From BNWE01 sp964369545 (GTDB lineage Bacteria; Pseudomonadota; Alphaproteobacteria; UBA3830), in assembly GCA_964369545.1 (NCBI GenBank), contig CAYJFA010000008.1, positions 1 through 56,784 on the forward strand: DNA of 56,784 bases, written 5' to 3'. Both the position numbers and the translations under genes were made by a program. Below the pieces are notes generated by a model. It did not search any database, had not been told where the DNA came from, and saw only the letters and a program-made list of their open reading frames with translations. Of this stretch, positions 49,038 through 56,784 are shown piece after piece (position 1 is the stretch's first letter; every line of letters begins with the position of its first letter).

Positions 49038-50534
49038 ATGCGACATCTTGCTTTTTATTCCGGAATGGTATTGTCAGTATTTTCTTTGTCTGCCATGCAG
49101 ATTCCTACTTTAGATTCAAAGGATTCTGTTGTACAGATGCAAACAATAGATGGATCGAGAAGTGACGGAGGCAATGAAAGCCCAACTTTAGTACAGCAAA
49201 TACCAGCAAATTTAGAAGATGATTCAGTTTTAGTTCAACATTTGCCGGGTGTTTCTACGGAAGAGCTATCGGAATGTTCTATAATTTCAGAGAGCTCATC
49301 GGCTGAGGAAGTTTTGGGTGATGATTTTAGTATATATGAAGATCCAATTTACACGACTCCTCATGCCGAATTGTTTTGGTTAATGACAACAGGACGAGTT
49401 GCAAGGATATTATCTCTTGATGGAGGAGGTATACGGGGTGTTTTTTCAGCGGTAATATTGCAATATATTGAAGAACAAGTAGGAATGCCGATTATTGATA
49501 TATTTCATCTTTTGGCTGGTACGTCTACAGGCGGATTGCTTGCGACAGCGTTATCTATAAGAGATGTAACAAATCCTATTGCGCCAAAATTTAAAGCAGC
49601 AGATATTGTTGATTTATATACGACAAGAGGAAGTTTATTGTTCCAAAAGATTAACCCTGTTATAAATCTTTTTAGAGGATTCAGATCTTCATACTATACA
49701 GACCCTCTGGAAGCAATGTTTCAGGAAATTTGCGGCGATAGAAAACTTTCTGATATTCCAACAGATCTTATCATTACATATCACAATCTTACCAATGGAA
49801 GTCCGTCTTTTTTTAAGAGCCATTTTGCGAGAGAATCTGTAAAACAAAAGGCAAGACAATTTTCGGATGATACTGATTTGGTGGAAGACGATTTATCTCT
49901 TATTCGAGCTCAAGCAGAACGAAAAGATTACTATCTTCGTAATGTTGTGAGGGCAACAAGCGCTGCTCCAACATATTTTGATCCTCTACATTTAATGACC
50001 ATTGAGGAACTTAGCGCAGACTCTGAGTTATTTGTCAGCGCTATAGATGGTGGGCTATTTGCTAACGATCCTTCGCTATGCGCGCTTACAGAGGCGTTTA
50101 AGATTTATCCAAATTCCGACGCTTATTTTGTCCTTTCTATTGGAACCGGTAGGCGTGATCAAGTTACTATAGCTGATCCAAAGACATTATTAGGATGGGC
50201 TACACTAGCTCCTGAAATTTTAATGAGTAACGCAGAGCAAATGGTAAAGCATATGATAAAAACATTGGGACTTATATATAACAAAAAAGTGTTTTTTTTA
50301 AAGGTTCAAGTGTCTTTACCAGCGGAACATGCATCTATGGATGATACGTCTTCTATTAATATAGAATATTTAAAACAACGCGCCAGAGAATACATAGCGC
50401 ATCCAAGTTCTCCGATAAATAATCTTATAAATCTTTTAAAAATTACTGCTACACCACGTGAAGACCTTATACAAAGACCGGAGCAACAGCTAACTACTAA
50501 TTTCAGGGATTTAGGTGAAGGATTTACTTTATAA
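49038..50534 (+). CDS. Secreted patatin-like phospholipase
   Basis: 498 residues. Patatin enzymes cut acyl chains from phospholipids using a Ser-Asp dyad. Signal peptide MRHLAFYSGMVLSVFSLSA, then about 95 low-complexity acidic residues, then the catalytic domain: oxyanion loop SLDGGGIRG near 126, nucleophile in GTSTGG (Ser163), conserved NVVRATSAAPTYF, and the second catalytic residue in AIDGGLFAN (Asp337). The dyad is complete. In intracellular bacteria secreted patatins help escape from host membranes, so an effector role is inferred. Single gene with its own promoter. Confidence 0.93.
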   Translation: MRHLAFYSGMVLSVFSLSAMQIPTLDSKDSVVQMQTIDGSRSDGGNESPTLVQQIPANLEDDSVLVQHLPGVSTEELSECSIISESSSAEEVLGDDFSIYEDPIYTTPHAELFWLMTTGRVARILSLDGGGIRGVFSAVILQYIEEQVGMPIIDIFHLLAGTSTGGLLATALSIRDVTNPIAPKFKAADIVDLYTTRGSLLFQKINPVINLFRGFRSSYYTDPLEAMFQEICGDRKLSDIPTDLIITYHNLTNGSPSFFKSHFARESVKQKARQFSDDTDLVEDDLSLIRAQAERKDYYLRNVVRATSAAPTYFDPLHLMTIEELSADSELFVSAIDGGLFANDPSLCALTEAFKIYPNSDAYFVLSIGTGRRDQVTIADPKTLLGWATLAPEILMSNAEQMVKHMIKTLGLIYNKKVFFLKVQVSLPAEHASMDDTSSINIEYLKQRAREYIAHPSSPINNLINLLKITATPREDLIQRPEQQLTTNFRDLGEGFTL

Positions 50535-50752
50535 TACAAACTTATCTTTTGTAATTTTTGAAATTCCTTAATCATCAAACTATGGACTGCTTACAAACTC
50601 ATATTATCAATTTGGTTTATGAGCAGTTCAGAAAATTATAATAAAAATTATTTTTTCATAACTTTGTTAAGATAATAATTTTGCTTATAAAATTACTTGC
50701 TTTTTGATCAAAAGACAATATATATTATATCGTAATGAGAAAGAGAATCGAA

Positions 50753-51148
50753 ATGCTAGAAAAAGAGAGAGTTTTAGTTTCACGAACTATTGCTGTTCCC
50801 GCTGATACCAATCCATGGGGCGATATATTCGGAGGTTGGATTTTATCTCTAATGGATATTGCTGCAGGCAGCATTGCGGCTAGACTAGCAAGAGGAAGTA
50901 TTGCAACAAAAGCAATAAACGATATTACATTTGATACTCCAATCTTTGTTGGAGACGAAGTTTCTGTATATGCGGAAGTTGAAAAAATAGGCAATACATC
51001 GATTACTCTGAATATCTATGTGACAATAAGACGTAAGGGACATCATGAAGAGCTTCACGCTGTGAAGGGAAATTTCGTAATGGTTGCTTTGGATGAAAAC
51101 AGGAGGCCAAGGCCAGTAAAGGAAAAATGGCCTGCGCAAGAAGAATAG
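50753..51148 (+). CDS. Acyl-CoA thioesterase, YciA-type hotdog fold
   Basis: 131 residues from the ATG at 50753; an ATG 18 bases upstream is also open. I prefer 50753 because AAGAGA precedes it and an AT-rich -10-like run lies just before the other. Signature GDIFGGWILSLMDIAAG with the catalytic Asp, then AINDITFDTPIFVGDEVSVYAEV and a final strand VKGNFVMVALDENRRPRPV. The family hydrolyses short and medium acyl-CoA in the cytoplasm. It stands alone and is convergent with the esterase gene. Confidence 0.93.
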   Translation: MLEKERVLVSRTIAVPADTNPWGDIFGGWILSLMDIAAGSIAARLARGSIATKAINDITFDTPIFVGDEVSVYAEVEKIGNTSITLNIYVTIRRKGHHEELHAVKGNFVMVALDENRRPRPVKEKWPAQEE

Positions 51149-51191
51149 TAGAGCATATTTATTAATGCAGATTATAAAAATCAACTAATGT

Positions 51192-51818
51192 TCAGATTGT
51201 CAACGATTGTAAAAAATTCACGGCCCCTTTCAGCATTTTATCATCTATTCCGTGCATCGTTTTTTCGCTGACTATTGTTTGAATATCGAGTCCATGATTT
51301 TTTAAGTAATTTTCCGCATAATGCATAGCATAAATCGGGACTACAGTGTCCAATTTTCCATGCGTCATAAGAATTTTTGTGTGATTTTGGTTAATGTCAA
51401 TGTTTGAATCTATAAGCAATCCTGAAAAAGAAATGACCGCAGACACCTTGAGTTTCAATCCAAGCATTAGAGAAATCATTCCGCCCTGCGAAAAACCTGT
51501 TAGTGCGACATCTTTGTAAGTCAGCCCTTTTTTGTTTATTGTATCATTAATATATGATTCAAGAGTTTCTTCAATTTTATAGTATTCGTTTTTCCAGGCA
51601 TCTAGATCGTTTTCCGAAAGTGAAAACCACTGAAAACCAAAGCCGTCGTAACATTCTTGAATTCCATCAGCTAAGTGGATTTCCGCGTCTTCAATGTTAT
51701 CTGAAAAATTTTCGGCAATAGGAATAAGATCTTCTTTATTTGCGCCATATCCGTGAAAAACAAAAATAATTTTATTTGTACTGCCCCGTGAATTTATCAC
51801 GATTTCGTTTAATTTCAT
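51192..51818 (-). CDS. Carboxylesterase / phospholipase family alpha-beta hydrolase
   Basis: 208 residues of the small carboxylesterase (YpfH/EstB-like) type: IIFVFHGYGANKEDLIP for the oxyanion site, nucleophile elbow TGFSQGGMIS, acid in THGKLDTVVP and His in KTMHGIDDKM. All triad residues are present. I chose the ATG at 51818 (MKLNEIVIN), preceded by GGGATAATGTA; the frame stays open 17 codons further up without family support. No signal peptide, so cytoplasmic. Natural substrate unknown. Confidence 0.92.
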   Translation of the reverse strand: MKLNEIVINSRGSTNKIIFVFHGYGANKEDLIPIAENFSDNIEDAEIHLADGIQECYDGFGFQWFSLSENDLDAWKNEYYKIEETLESYINDTINKKGLTYKDVALTGFSQGGMISLMLGLKLKVSAVISFSGLLIDSNIDINQNHTKILMTHGKLDTVVPIYAMHYAENYLKNHGLDIQTIVSEKTMHGIDDKMLKGAVNFLQSLTI

Positions 51819-51896
51819 TACATTATCCCAATATGAAAACTTATTAAATACCATCAATATAACAAACATCGATTGTAAAAAAAAAGCTAATATAAC

Positions 51897-51925
51897 TTGA
51901 AAATATTTGCTGAATAGTTTAATAA
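51897..51925 (+). promoter_or_regulatory. Promoter of rplU-rpmA
   Basis: TTGAAA at 51897-51902, 17-base spacer, TAATAA at 51920-51925; transcription would start about 20 bases before the L21 ATG. Confidence 0.5.
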
Positions 51926-51954
51926 TTAGGCTTGAAACAAAAAGGAATACGTTT

Positions 51955-52266
51955 ATGCTTGCAGTTATAAAAACAGGCGGAAAGCAATATAAAGTTGGAA
52001 AAGGTGACTTTGTTTCTGTTGAGAAGCTCCCGCATGAGGTCGGGGCGTCTATTGAAATTAAAGACGTTTTAATGACAGAAAATAATGGTAAGGTAGTTGT
52101 TGGAACTCCCTTTATTCCAGGAACAGTAGTGATTGCAAGTATTGTTGATCAAAAGAGGCAGAAGAAAATTTTAATTTTCAAAAAAAGTCGTCGTAAAAAT
52201 TATCGCAGAAAAAATGGTCACCGCCAACCTGTGACGATATTAAAAATCGATGATATCAAACATTAG
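51955..52266 (+). CDS. rplU: Ribosomal protein bL21
   Basis: 103 residues. Starts with MLAVIKTGGKQYKV, the usual N-terminus, which fixes the ATG at 51955 behind AAAGGAAT rather than the longer open frame. KKSRRKNYRRKNGHRQP near the end binds 23S rRNA. Cotranscribed with L27, 11 bases downstream. The obg gene that often follows is not here. Confidence 0.98.
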   Translation: MLAVIKTGGKQYKVGKGDFVSVEKLPHEVGASIEIKDVLMTENNGKVVVGTPFIPGTVVIASIVDQKRQKKILIFKKSRRKNYRRKNGHRQPVTILKIDDIKH

Positions 52267-52277
52267 GAGTGTAGAAT

Positions 52278-52538
52278 ATGGCAACGAAAAAAGCCGGTGG
52301 CAGTTCTAAAAATGGCCGTGATTCTGAAAGTAAGCGTCTTGGTGTGAAGCGCTATGGTGGACAGTCAGTGTTAGCCGGAAATATACTTGTCAGACAGCGT
52401 GGCACAAAAATAAAAGCTGGTTGCAATGTCGGAATTGGAAGAGATCATACGTTGTTTGCTACATCGGATGGAACAGTAAAATTTTTAAAAAATGCTAGTG
52501 GTAGGTGTGTAGTTTCTGTAGTAAACGCATCTGAATAA
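52278..52538 (+). CDS. rpmA: Ribosomal protein bL27
   Basis: 86 residues with the typical MATKKAGGSSKNGRDSESKR start, whose tail reaches the peptidyl transferase centre, and the GGQSVLAGNILVRQRG core. Ribosome site TAGGAG. The operon ends with a strong terminator just behind. Confidence 0.98.
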   Translation: MATKKAGGSSKNGRDSESKRLGVKRYGGQSVLAGNILVRQRGTKIKAGCNVGIGRDHTLFATSDGTVKFLKNASGRCVVSVVNASE

Positions 52539-52567
52539 TAAAAGCTATTTTTCGTTTAGTATAAACT

Positions 52568-52595
52568 AAACCCGTCGATCTCGGCGGGTTTTTTT
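52568..52595 (+). terminator. Rho-independent terminator of rplU-rpmA
   Basis: Stem AAACCCGTCG / CGGCGGGTTT with loop ATCT and one G-T pair, running into seven T, 29 bases after the L27 stop. Confidence 0.9.
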
Positions 52596-52730
52596 ATTAT
52601 GATTCGATTGATAATAAATTCTGTATAAAAATAGTGTATTTTATGATAGAACTGTATTTATCTAATCCATTGCTGTGGGGCTTCGTGGATTTGTGTTCGT
52701 TTTTCAAGCTCCTTCTTATATTGGTGAAAC

Positions 52731-53051
52731 ATGGTAAAGAAATTATATATCGGAAATTTGGCATATTCTGTTACAGATGAGGCTTTAAAGTCAACTTTTT
52801 CTCAGTTTGGGACTGTAGAGTCGGCAACTGTAGTAAGAGATAAAATGAGCGGAAGGAGCAAAGGATTTGGATTCGTTGAAATGTCAACAGAAGCTGAAGC
52901 GTCAGAAGCAATTGAAAAATTAAATAAATCTCCATTTGAAGGAAGAACAATGTTTGTTTCAGAATCTGTATCAACTGGAGCTCCATCTTCTCCTCGTAAC
53001 AGCAATCCCGCTGGTCGTAGAGACGATAGAGGCAATCGCAGATTCCGTTAA
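52731..53051 (+). CDS. Small RRM RNA-binding protein
   Basis: 106 residues: one RRM (residues 3-80) with RNP2 LYIGNL and RNP1 SKGFGFVEM, then a basic Arg/Gly/Asn-rich tail (AGRRDDRGNRRFR). Such short glycine-tailed RRM proteins occur in proteobacteria and cyanobacteria and are often cold-induced. The leader of about 130 bases before it could have a regulatory role. It is followed by its own terminator. Confidence 0.93.
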   Translation: MVKKLYIGNLAYSVTDEALKSTFSQFGTVESATVVRDKMSGRSKGFGFVEMSTEAEASEAIEKLNKSPFEGRTMFVSESVSTGAPSSPRNSNPAGRRDDRGNRRFR

Positions 53052-53064
53052 ATATGATAGCAGT

Positions 53065-53098
53065 AAAGCGATTATAGAAATGTAATCGCTTTATTTTA
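53065..53098 (+). terminator. Rho-independent terminator of the RRM gene
   Basis: A perfect 10-bp stem AAAGCGATTA / TAATCGCTTT with an 8-nt loop, followed by ATTTTAT. The stem is AT-rich and the T-run interrupted. Located 14 bases after the stop. Confidence 0.75.
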
Positions 53099-53180
53099 TA
53101 AGAACTTAATTTAATAGTAACTGAAATGTGAGAAGAATTAATACAATATCATTTTATGAATTTGATTTTCTAGGTGTAAA

Positions 53181-54746
53181 ATGAAAATATCAGATTTTTT
53201 CTTAAATAAGTTAATATTTATACTTGTTTTTAGTTTTTCTATTAATTCAGCAAAATGTTTAGAGTTAAAACAAGCAAAAGCTTATGCGTGGCTAAAGATG
53301 ACTTATGGAGAAAAAATAAATTTTTCTTCTTTTCCCAAAGATACTTCAATCAAAAAAATATTAACAACAGTATTTTCTAGAGTATTCCGAATTGAAACGG
53401 GGATAGCAAATTATGAAGATATGCTGTTAAATAAGTCTTCGCTATTTTCTACTCTGTGGAAAGGAGACGTTGATTCACAGAAAAATCATGTAAAACTTAT
53501 GCAGCACGCATTATCTTGTAAGGGATATTATTTTGGTGCAATTTCCGGAAAATTCGACAGTGAAACTGCTAACGCTATCAAAAAACTAAAGAGTGATGCT
53601 TTAGGAGGCGCTGTTTCAGACTCGTCAGTCGATTTGTTTTGGTTCGATGCTATATTAAATGACAATGCTTATATTTGCGATAAGCAAGGCGATAAAAATA
53701 TAAGAAAAATTCAGCAATATCTTAATCGAAAATACAGCCCATATTGTGGAGTGGTTTCGTGTGATGGTTTTTATTCTAAATATACAAATAAAGTGCTTAT
53801 AAGTGCTTTGCAATATGAATTAAGCTGCGAAGTTGATGGAATTTTTGGACGCGGCACTACAAAAGAATGTCCAACACTGACTCCTGGAATGCGGGGAAGG
53901 CTGGTTTATCTTTTGCAGTCAGCATTGTATATGAATGGTTTCAAAACTAAAATTGATGGAATTTACGGTAGAAAGCTTTCAGATACAGTGAAATCTTTTC
54001 AGAAATTTGTGCGATTGCCGGTTACTGGAATAGCGGATATGCCTACAATCAAAGCGACACTTGTTAGCAGTGGAGATTATTTAAGATCTGCTGTAGCTTG
54101 TGATTGTGCGACGCAATTGACTATTACAAAAGCAAAAGCCCTACGCTATGCTGGGTATAAATATGTTGGCAGATATTTAACCGGGAACTTGGGCAGAAAT
54201 AGTCCCAAACATTTAACGAAAAAAGAATGTACAGCAATTTCTAAAGCAGGATTGAGATTATTCCCAATATATCAAGATGGTGGACATAAGGTCGCTCACT
54301 TTTGCTTTAAGCAAGGAATGGAAGACGCAAGGATTGCTGTTGACGCAGCATTTTCTCTTGGAGTTCCACGGGGTGCGACTATTTATTTTGCTGTAGACTG
54401 CGATCCAAACGATGAGCAGTTATCCGACTTTGTTATTCCATATTTTAAAGGAGTAAGTACAACACTAAAGAAATCAAGAGCAAAATACTGTGCTGGCGTT
54501 TATGGAACGAGAAAAACCTGTCGCGAAATTTCAAAAGCGGGATATGCGAAAACAAGTTTCGTGGGGGGATTGTCTACGAAATTTAATGGAAATCTTGGTC
54601 ATCCTCTTCCTGAAAATTGGGCGTTTGACCAATTCCATGAACTAAAAGGAATCGACAAATTTCGATGTGAAGAAGGTGGTTTTGAGCTTGATAAAAACGC
54701 TTTTTCCGGAAGAGACCATGGTGTCGTTATACATGGGAATGTTTGA
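53181..54746 (+). CDS. Exported peptidoglycan-binding protein with Rv2525c-like glycoside hydrolase domain
   Basis: 521 residues. Signal peptide to about residue 26. Region 95-300 has two or three peptidoglycan-binding-like units (LMQHALSCKGYYFGAISGKFDSET; LQSALYMNGFKTKIDGIYG; VKSFQKFVRLPVTGIAD). Residues 310-521 form a DUF1906/Rv2525c-type TIM-barrel domain: LRYAGYKYVGRYLTG, GLRLFPIYQDG, TIYFAVDCDPND, CAGVYGTRKTC and NWAFDQFHELKG. These domains are related to GH25-like hydrolases and probably act on cell-wall sugar. The combination is commoner in Gram-positive bacteria and their phages, so horizontal origin is likely (inference). It could be a secreted effector against competing bacteria. 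Confidence 0.88.
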   Translation: MKISDFFLNKLIFILVFSFSINSAKCLELKQAKAYAWLKMTYGEKINFSSFPKDTSIKKILTTVFSRVFRIETGIANYEDMLLNKSSLFSTLWKGDVDSQKNHVKLMQHALSCKGYYFGAISGKFDSETANAIKKLKSDALGGAVSDSSVDLFWFDAILNDNAYICDKQGDKNIRKIQQYLNRKYSPYCGVVSCDGFYSKYTNKVLISALQYELSCEVDGIFGRGTTKECPTLTPGMRGRLVYLLQSALYMNGFKTKIDGIYGRKLSDTVKSFQKFVRLPVTGIADMPTIKATLVSSGDYLRSAVACDCATQLTITKAKALRYAGYKYVGRYLTGNLGRNSPKHLTKKECTAISKAGLRLFPIYQDGGHKVAHFCFKQGMEDARIAVDAAFSLGVPRGATIYFAVDCDPNDEQLSDFVIPYFKGVSTTLKKSRAKYCAGVYGTRKTCREISKAGYAKTSFVGGLSTKFNGNLGHPLPENWAFDQFHELKGIDKFRCEEGGFELDKNAFSGRDHGVVIHGNV

Positions 54747-54901
54747 TATTCTGCCATTAAGTGTTCAATATTTCTAACTGTTGAAAAAATATGTTTTCAA
54801 AAACATTGCTTGCCTGGATAAGAGTTAGGAAGAACAAAATCAACGCTACAAAAAAGTAATACAATTTTCTTCCCTTTCAAGGAATTTGATCATTCTATTT
54901 T

Positions 54902-54918
54902 GTGTTATACACTAACAC
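54902..54918. promoter_or_regulatory. Inverted repeat GTGTTA-TACAC-TAACAC
   Basis: A perfect 6-bp inverted repeat overlapping a TATAC that could be a -10 box, directly before the ATG at 54924. It looks like a small operator; no regulator is known. Confidence 0.35.
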
Positions 54919-54923
54919 TTGAT

Positions 54924-55461
54924 ATGCATAACGCTTTTTTATTAGATATAAAACCGTTTCCTGTTGAAGCAGCATTATTACATGAAGTGATATTCTATAT
55001 CTGATTTTCAAGGACAAGAAAAAACAGAGACTATATGTTCTAGAATAAAAAAGGAGTACAGACATAGCTTTTTGTCAATATCTATAGGAAAAGATGAAGA
55101 TTGTTATCTTGTCGATTCTTTGGTAGGAGATATGTTTAAAAAATTAATAGCTAATGATGAAGAATATATGACAATGTTTGGTGTGGGGGTAAGTGGATTA
55201 AATTTATTGAATGAAGCAGCTTACCTAGTTAATAGATACGGATTTATAAGGGCTTCTCATTTTTCCCCAGGAGTACTAAGGCTTCCATATTCTGGTAATT
55301 TGCTTTCAGCAGAGCAAGCAAGAGAGTTATTGGGTAAATTTATAGTTCAATATGGTGACCAAGACTTATACAGATTCTACTTATATCCTGCATCTTCAGT
55401 GAAATATCCTCGCTTTGGGATTGGTCAATATCAATATTCAGATTTAGATTCAACATTATAA
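54924..55461 (+). pseudogene. Unknown gene, apparently frameshifted near its start
   Basis: The long frame (stop at 55461) has no good start: a TTG at 55072 lies 15 bases after AAGGAG, and the frame is open back to 54991. An ATG at 54924 reads MHNAFLLDIKPFPVEAALL and stops at 55004 in another frame, overlapping the open part of the long one. A single base change near 54990-55004 would join them into about 178 residues. The long part reads like a globular protein (GVSGLNLLNEAAYLVNRYG, YRFYLYPASS). Family unknown. Confidence 0.45.
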
Positions 55462-55549
55462 ACTATGCGTGATGAATCAGTTCGGCATAGCAATAAGCAA
55501 CTTTAGATTTCCATGGTTTTAAATGGCGAGCATATCAAGATATATAGTT

Positions 55550-55972
55550 TTAATCAATTTCTTCAAGCGGCTCGCCTTTATGTTCGCATTTTTTCTTAAC
55601 AATATATAGATTGCTACCATCAGAATTAAAATACCACAAATCTTGATCATAACGTATTCCACGTAGACCTAACATGCCATGCAACTCAGAAATATCTCTT
55701 ATATATTCGACATAAGGCGGAGGAGGAGTACAAATCAAACGAGAACTATTCATCATGAATCTAAATATCGGATTTGGAATGTTTGCTTTTGGTGAAAGCC
55801 AAGGCTCTATTATTTCCAAATTTTCATCTTCAATAGGTGCAACTTGAGTATTATTGATTACATGTATTTCATTCATCATCTCACGCTTTTGTTGATTTTT
55901 CGGAAATTCCATACCAAAACCAGAAAATGTAAATATAGATGTGACCATCATAACCCCCAATTTCTTTCTCAT
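55550..55972 (-). CDS. Small exported protein of unknown function
   Basis: 140 residues with a signal peptide (MRKKLGVMMVTSIFTFSGFG) and an excellent ribosome site AGGAGAAGTT. The mature part has a Pro-rich CTPPPPYVEYIRDI stretch and ends acidic after KKKCEHKGEP. No family recognised. Its signal and style resemble the other exported orphans of this window. Confidence 0.78.
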   Translation of the reverse strand: MRKKLGVMMVTSIFTFSGFGMEFPKNQQKREMMNEIHVINNTQVAPIEDENLEIIEPWLSPKANIPNPIFRFMMNSSRLICTPPPPYVEYIRDISELHGMLGLRGIRYDQDLWYFNSDGSNLYIVKKKCEHKGEPLEEID

Positions 55973-56182
55973 AACTTCTCCTATAAAAACTGATTTCAGA
56001 TTTGCATGGTTATATAAATCTACTGTGAAAAAACTCTAAGGAAATTACTTGGAAAAATGTTATTTTTTTTTGATTGTTATAATTTCTAATTTATAACTTC
56101 TGCAGCTTTTGTGTTTTTTTTGCCAAATCATAGTAATAAATATATTTAATTTTAATCAAAAATTAACCTCATAGAGATAATA

Positions 56183-56210
56183 TTGACTGATATAGTAATT
56201 AACCTAATAA
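56183..56210 (+). promoter_or_regulatory. Promoter of the acetoacetyl-CoA synthetase gene
   Basis: TTGACT at 56183-56188, 16-base spacer, TAATAA at 56205-56210, then AGGGA and the ATG at 56229. Confidence 0.5.
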
Positions 56211-56228
56211 AATACAGGGATAATAGTC

Positions 56229-56765
56229 ATGTCACGCGAATTGTTATGGACGCCTTCTCAAGAAAGAATTAATAACAGCAACGTTATTCATTTTATGAAG
56301 CAAATTAGAGAAAAAAATGGATTTGATGGTGCTACTTTCCATGATCTCTGGCGATGGTCGGTGACTAATACAGAAGCATTTTGGAGTGCTATATGGGATT
56401 ACGGCGGTGTTGTTGGCGATAAGTGTTCTGATAGAGTTTCTAATGGTAGAGAAAGGTTTTGGGAACACAGGTTCTTTCCGGATGCTAAGCTGAATTTTGC
56501 GGAGAATTTATTGAAGCGCCAGGATAATGCGCCAGCATTAATATTTTGGGGTGAAGAAAAAGTCCGACGTATCTTAACGTGGAAGGATTTATATGATTCG
56601 GTAGCAAGAACAGCTGCTGCTTTAAAAGAATTAGGTGTGAGCAAGGGCGATATTGTCAGCGGATATGTTGCGAATATGCCGGAAACTACGATTGCAGCGT
56701 TAGCTACTATAAGTCTCGGAGCTATTTGGTCATCATTATCTCCTATGATTAATTGCAAGTATTAA
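56229..56765 (+). pseudogene. Acetoacetyl-CoA synthetase, truncated after N-terminal quarter
   Basis: 178 residues matching the start of acetoacetyl-CoA synthetase (full length about 650): LLWTPSQERI, FHDLWRWSVTNTEAFW, LNFAENLL and VANMPETTIAALATISLGAIWSSLSP. Homology stops after SSLSP at about 56743 and the frame closes 8 codons later (MINCKY then TAA). The ATP-binding motif, the CoA site and the C-terminal domain are absent before the window ends 19 bases further on. Promoter and ribosome site are intact, so the break is probably recent: an insertion or deletion whose other side is outside the window. The enzyme normally activates acetoacetate in ketone-body or polyhydroxybutyrate use. Confidence 0.82.
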
Positions 56766-56784
56766 TTTTAAAATTAGAGAAATC

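Noticed and set aside
51907..52266. Longer L21 reading frame from 51907
   Set aside because: The added residues are not part of L21 and overlap the promoter; the conserved N-terminus begins at 51955.
52802..53035. Minus-strand frame of 77 codons opposite the RRM gene
   Set aside because: It is the antisense of the clear RRM protein and has no ribosome site or family.
1..56784. CRISPR array or rRNA genes
   Set aside because: No regularly spaced short repeats and no rRNA-like conserved stretches were seen; the repeats present are NRPS modules.

Overview
The window is AT-rich (about one third G+C by eye) and Gram-negative in content: a T6SS sheath gene, PriA, ribosomal proteins L21 and L27, many Sec signal peptides and one apparent lipoprotein. 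Secreted effector-like proteins (patatin, muralytic, deaminase-like), nonsense and frameshift pseudogenes and an AT-biased genome point to a host-associated bacterium. Gene content and protein style suggest an alphaproteobacterium of the Holosporales/Rickettsiales type, but this is inference without a marker tree.

Positions 1-35394 hold one biosynthetic locus. A minus-strand operon reads in order: an unnamed 112-residue protein (34486-34148), an MbtH-like protein, an ABCB-type exporter, a free-standing epimerization (E) domain, and three very large non-ribosomal peptide synthetases, NRPS-A (5179 aa), NRPS-B (2132 aa) and NRPS-C (at least 2943 aa, running off the left edge). A Sfp-type phosphopantetheinyl transferase that would activate the carrier domains is divergent at 34702. 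Ten modules are visible. Module 1 starts directly with an adenylation (A) domain. Module 2 is Cy-A-Ox-PCP with an exact cysteine code, so it should make a thiazole. Eye-read specificity codes suggest Asn?-Cys(thiazole)-X(basic?)-Thr-X5 // X6-Tyr-like // X8(same as X5)-Orn-Ser-... No thioesterase, hydroxylase or receptor is seen, so the locus continues to the left. Modules have exchanged sequence recently: a 438-bp block is identical between modules 4 and 7.

The PCPs that end NRPS-A and NRPS-B have the GGDSI signature usual for PCPs paired with E domains, yet neither protein has an E domain. The separate E protein, complete in all its motifs, is therefore a good candidate for an epimerase working in trans at subunit junctions.

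Positions 35415-37318 are a scar: a tyrosine integrase pseudogene with several frameshifts in A-runs, GGGGACA repeats and a tRNA-like remnant lacking a D-arm. The NRPS locus therefore looks like an acquired island.

Positions 37319-56784 mix housekeeping and host-interaction genes: a secreted deaminase-like protein, small exported proteins, a phosphodiester glycosidase pseudogene, SH3 protein plus PriA, a TssB-TssC fusion followed by an Hcp-like protein, a cysteine-desulfurase-like protein with a lipoprotein signal, a secreted patatin, a thioesterase, an esterase, L21-L27, an RRM protein, a peptidoglycan-binding glycoside-hydrolase-like protein, and at the right edge an acetoacetyl-CoA synthetase cut off after its N-terminal quarter.
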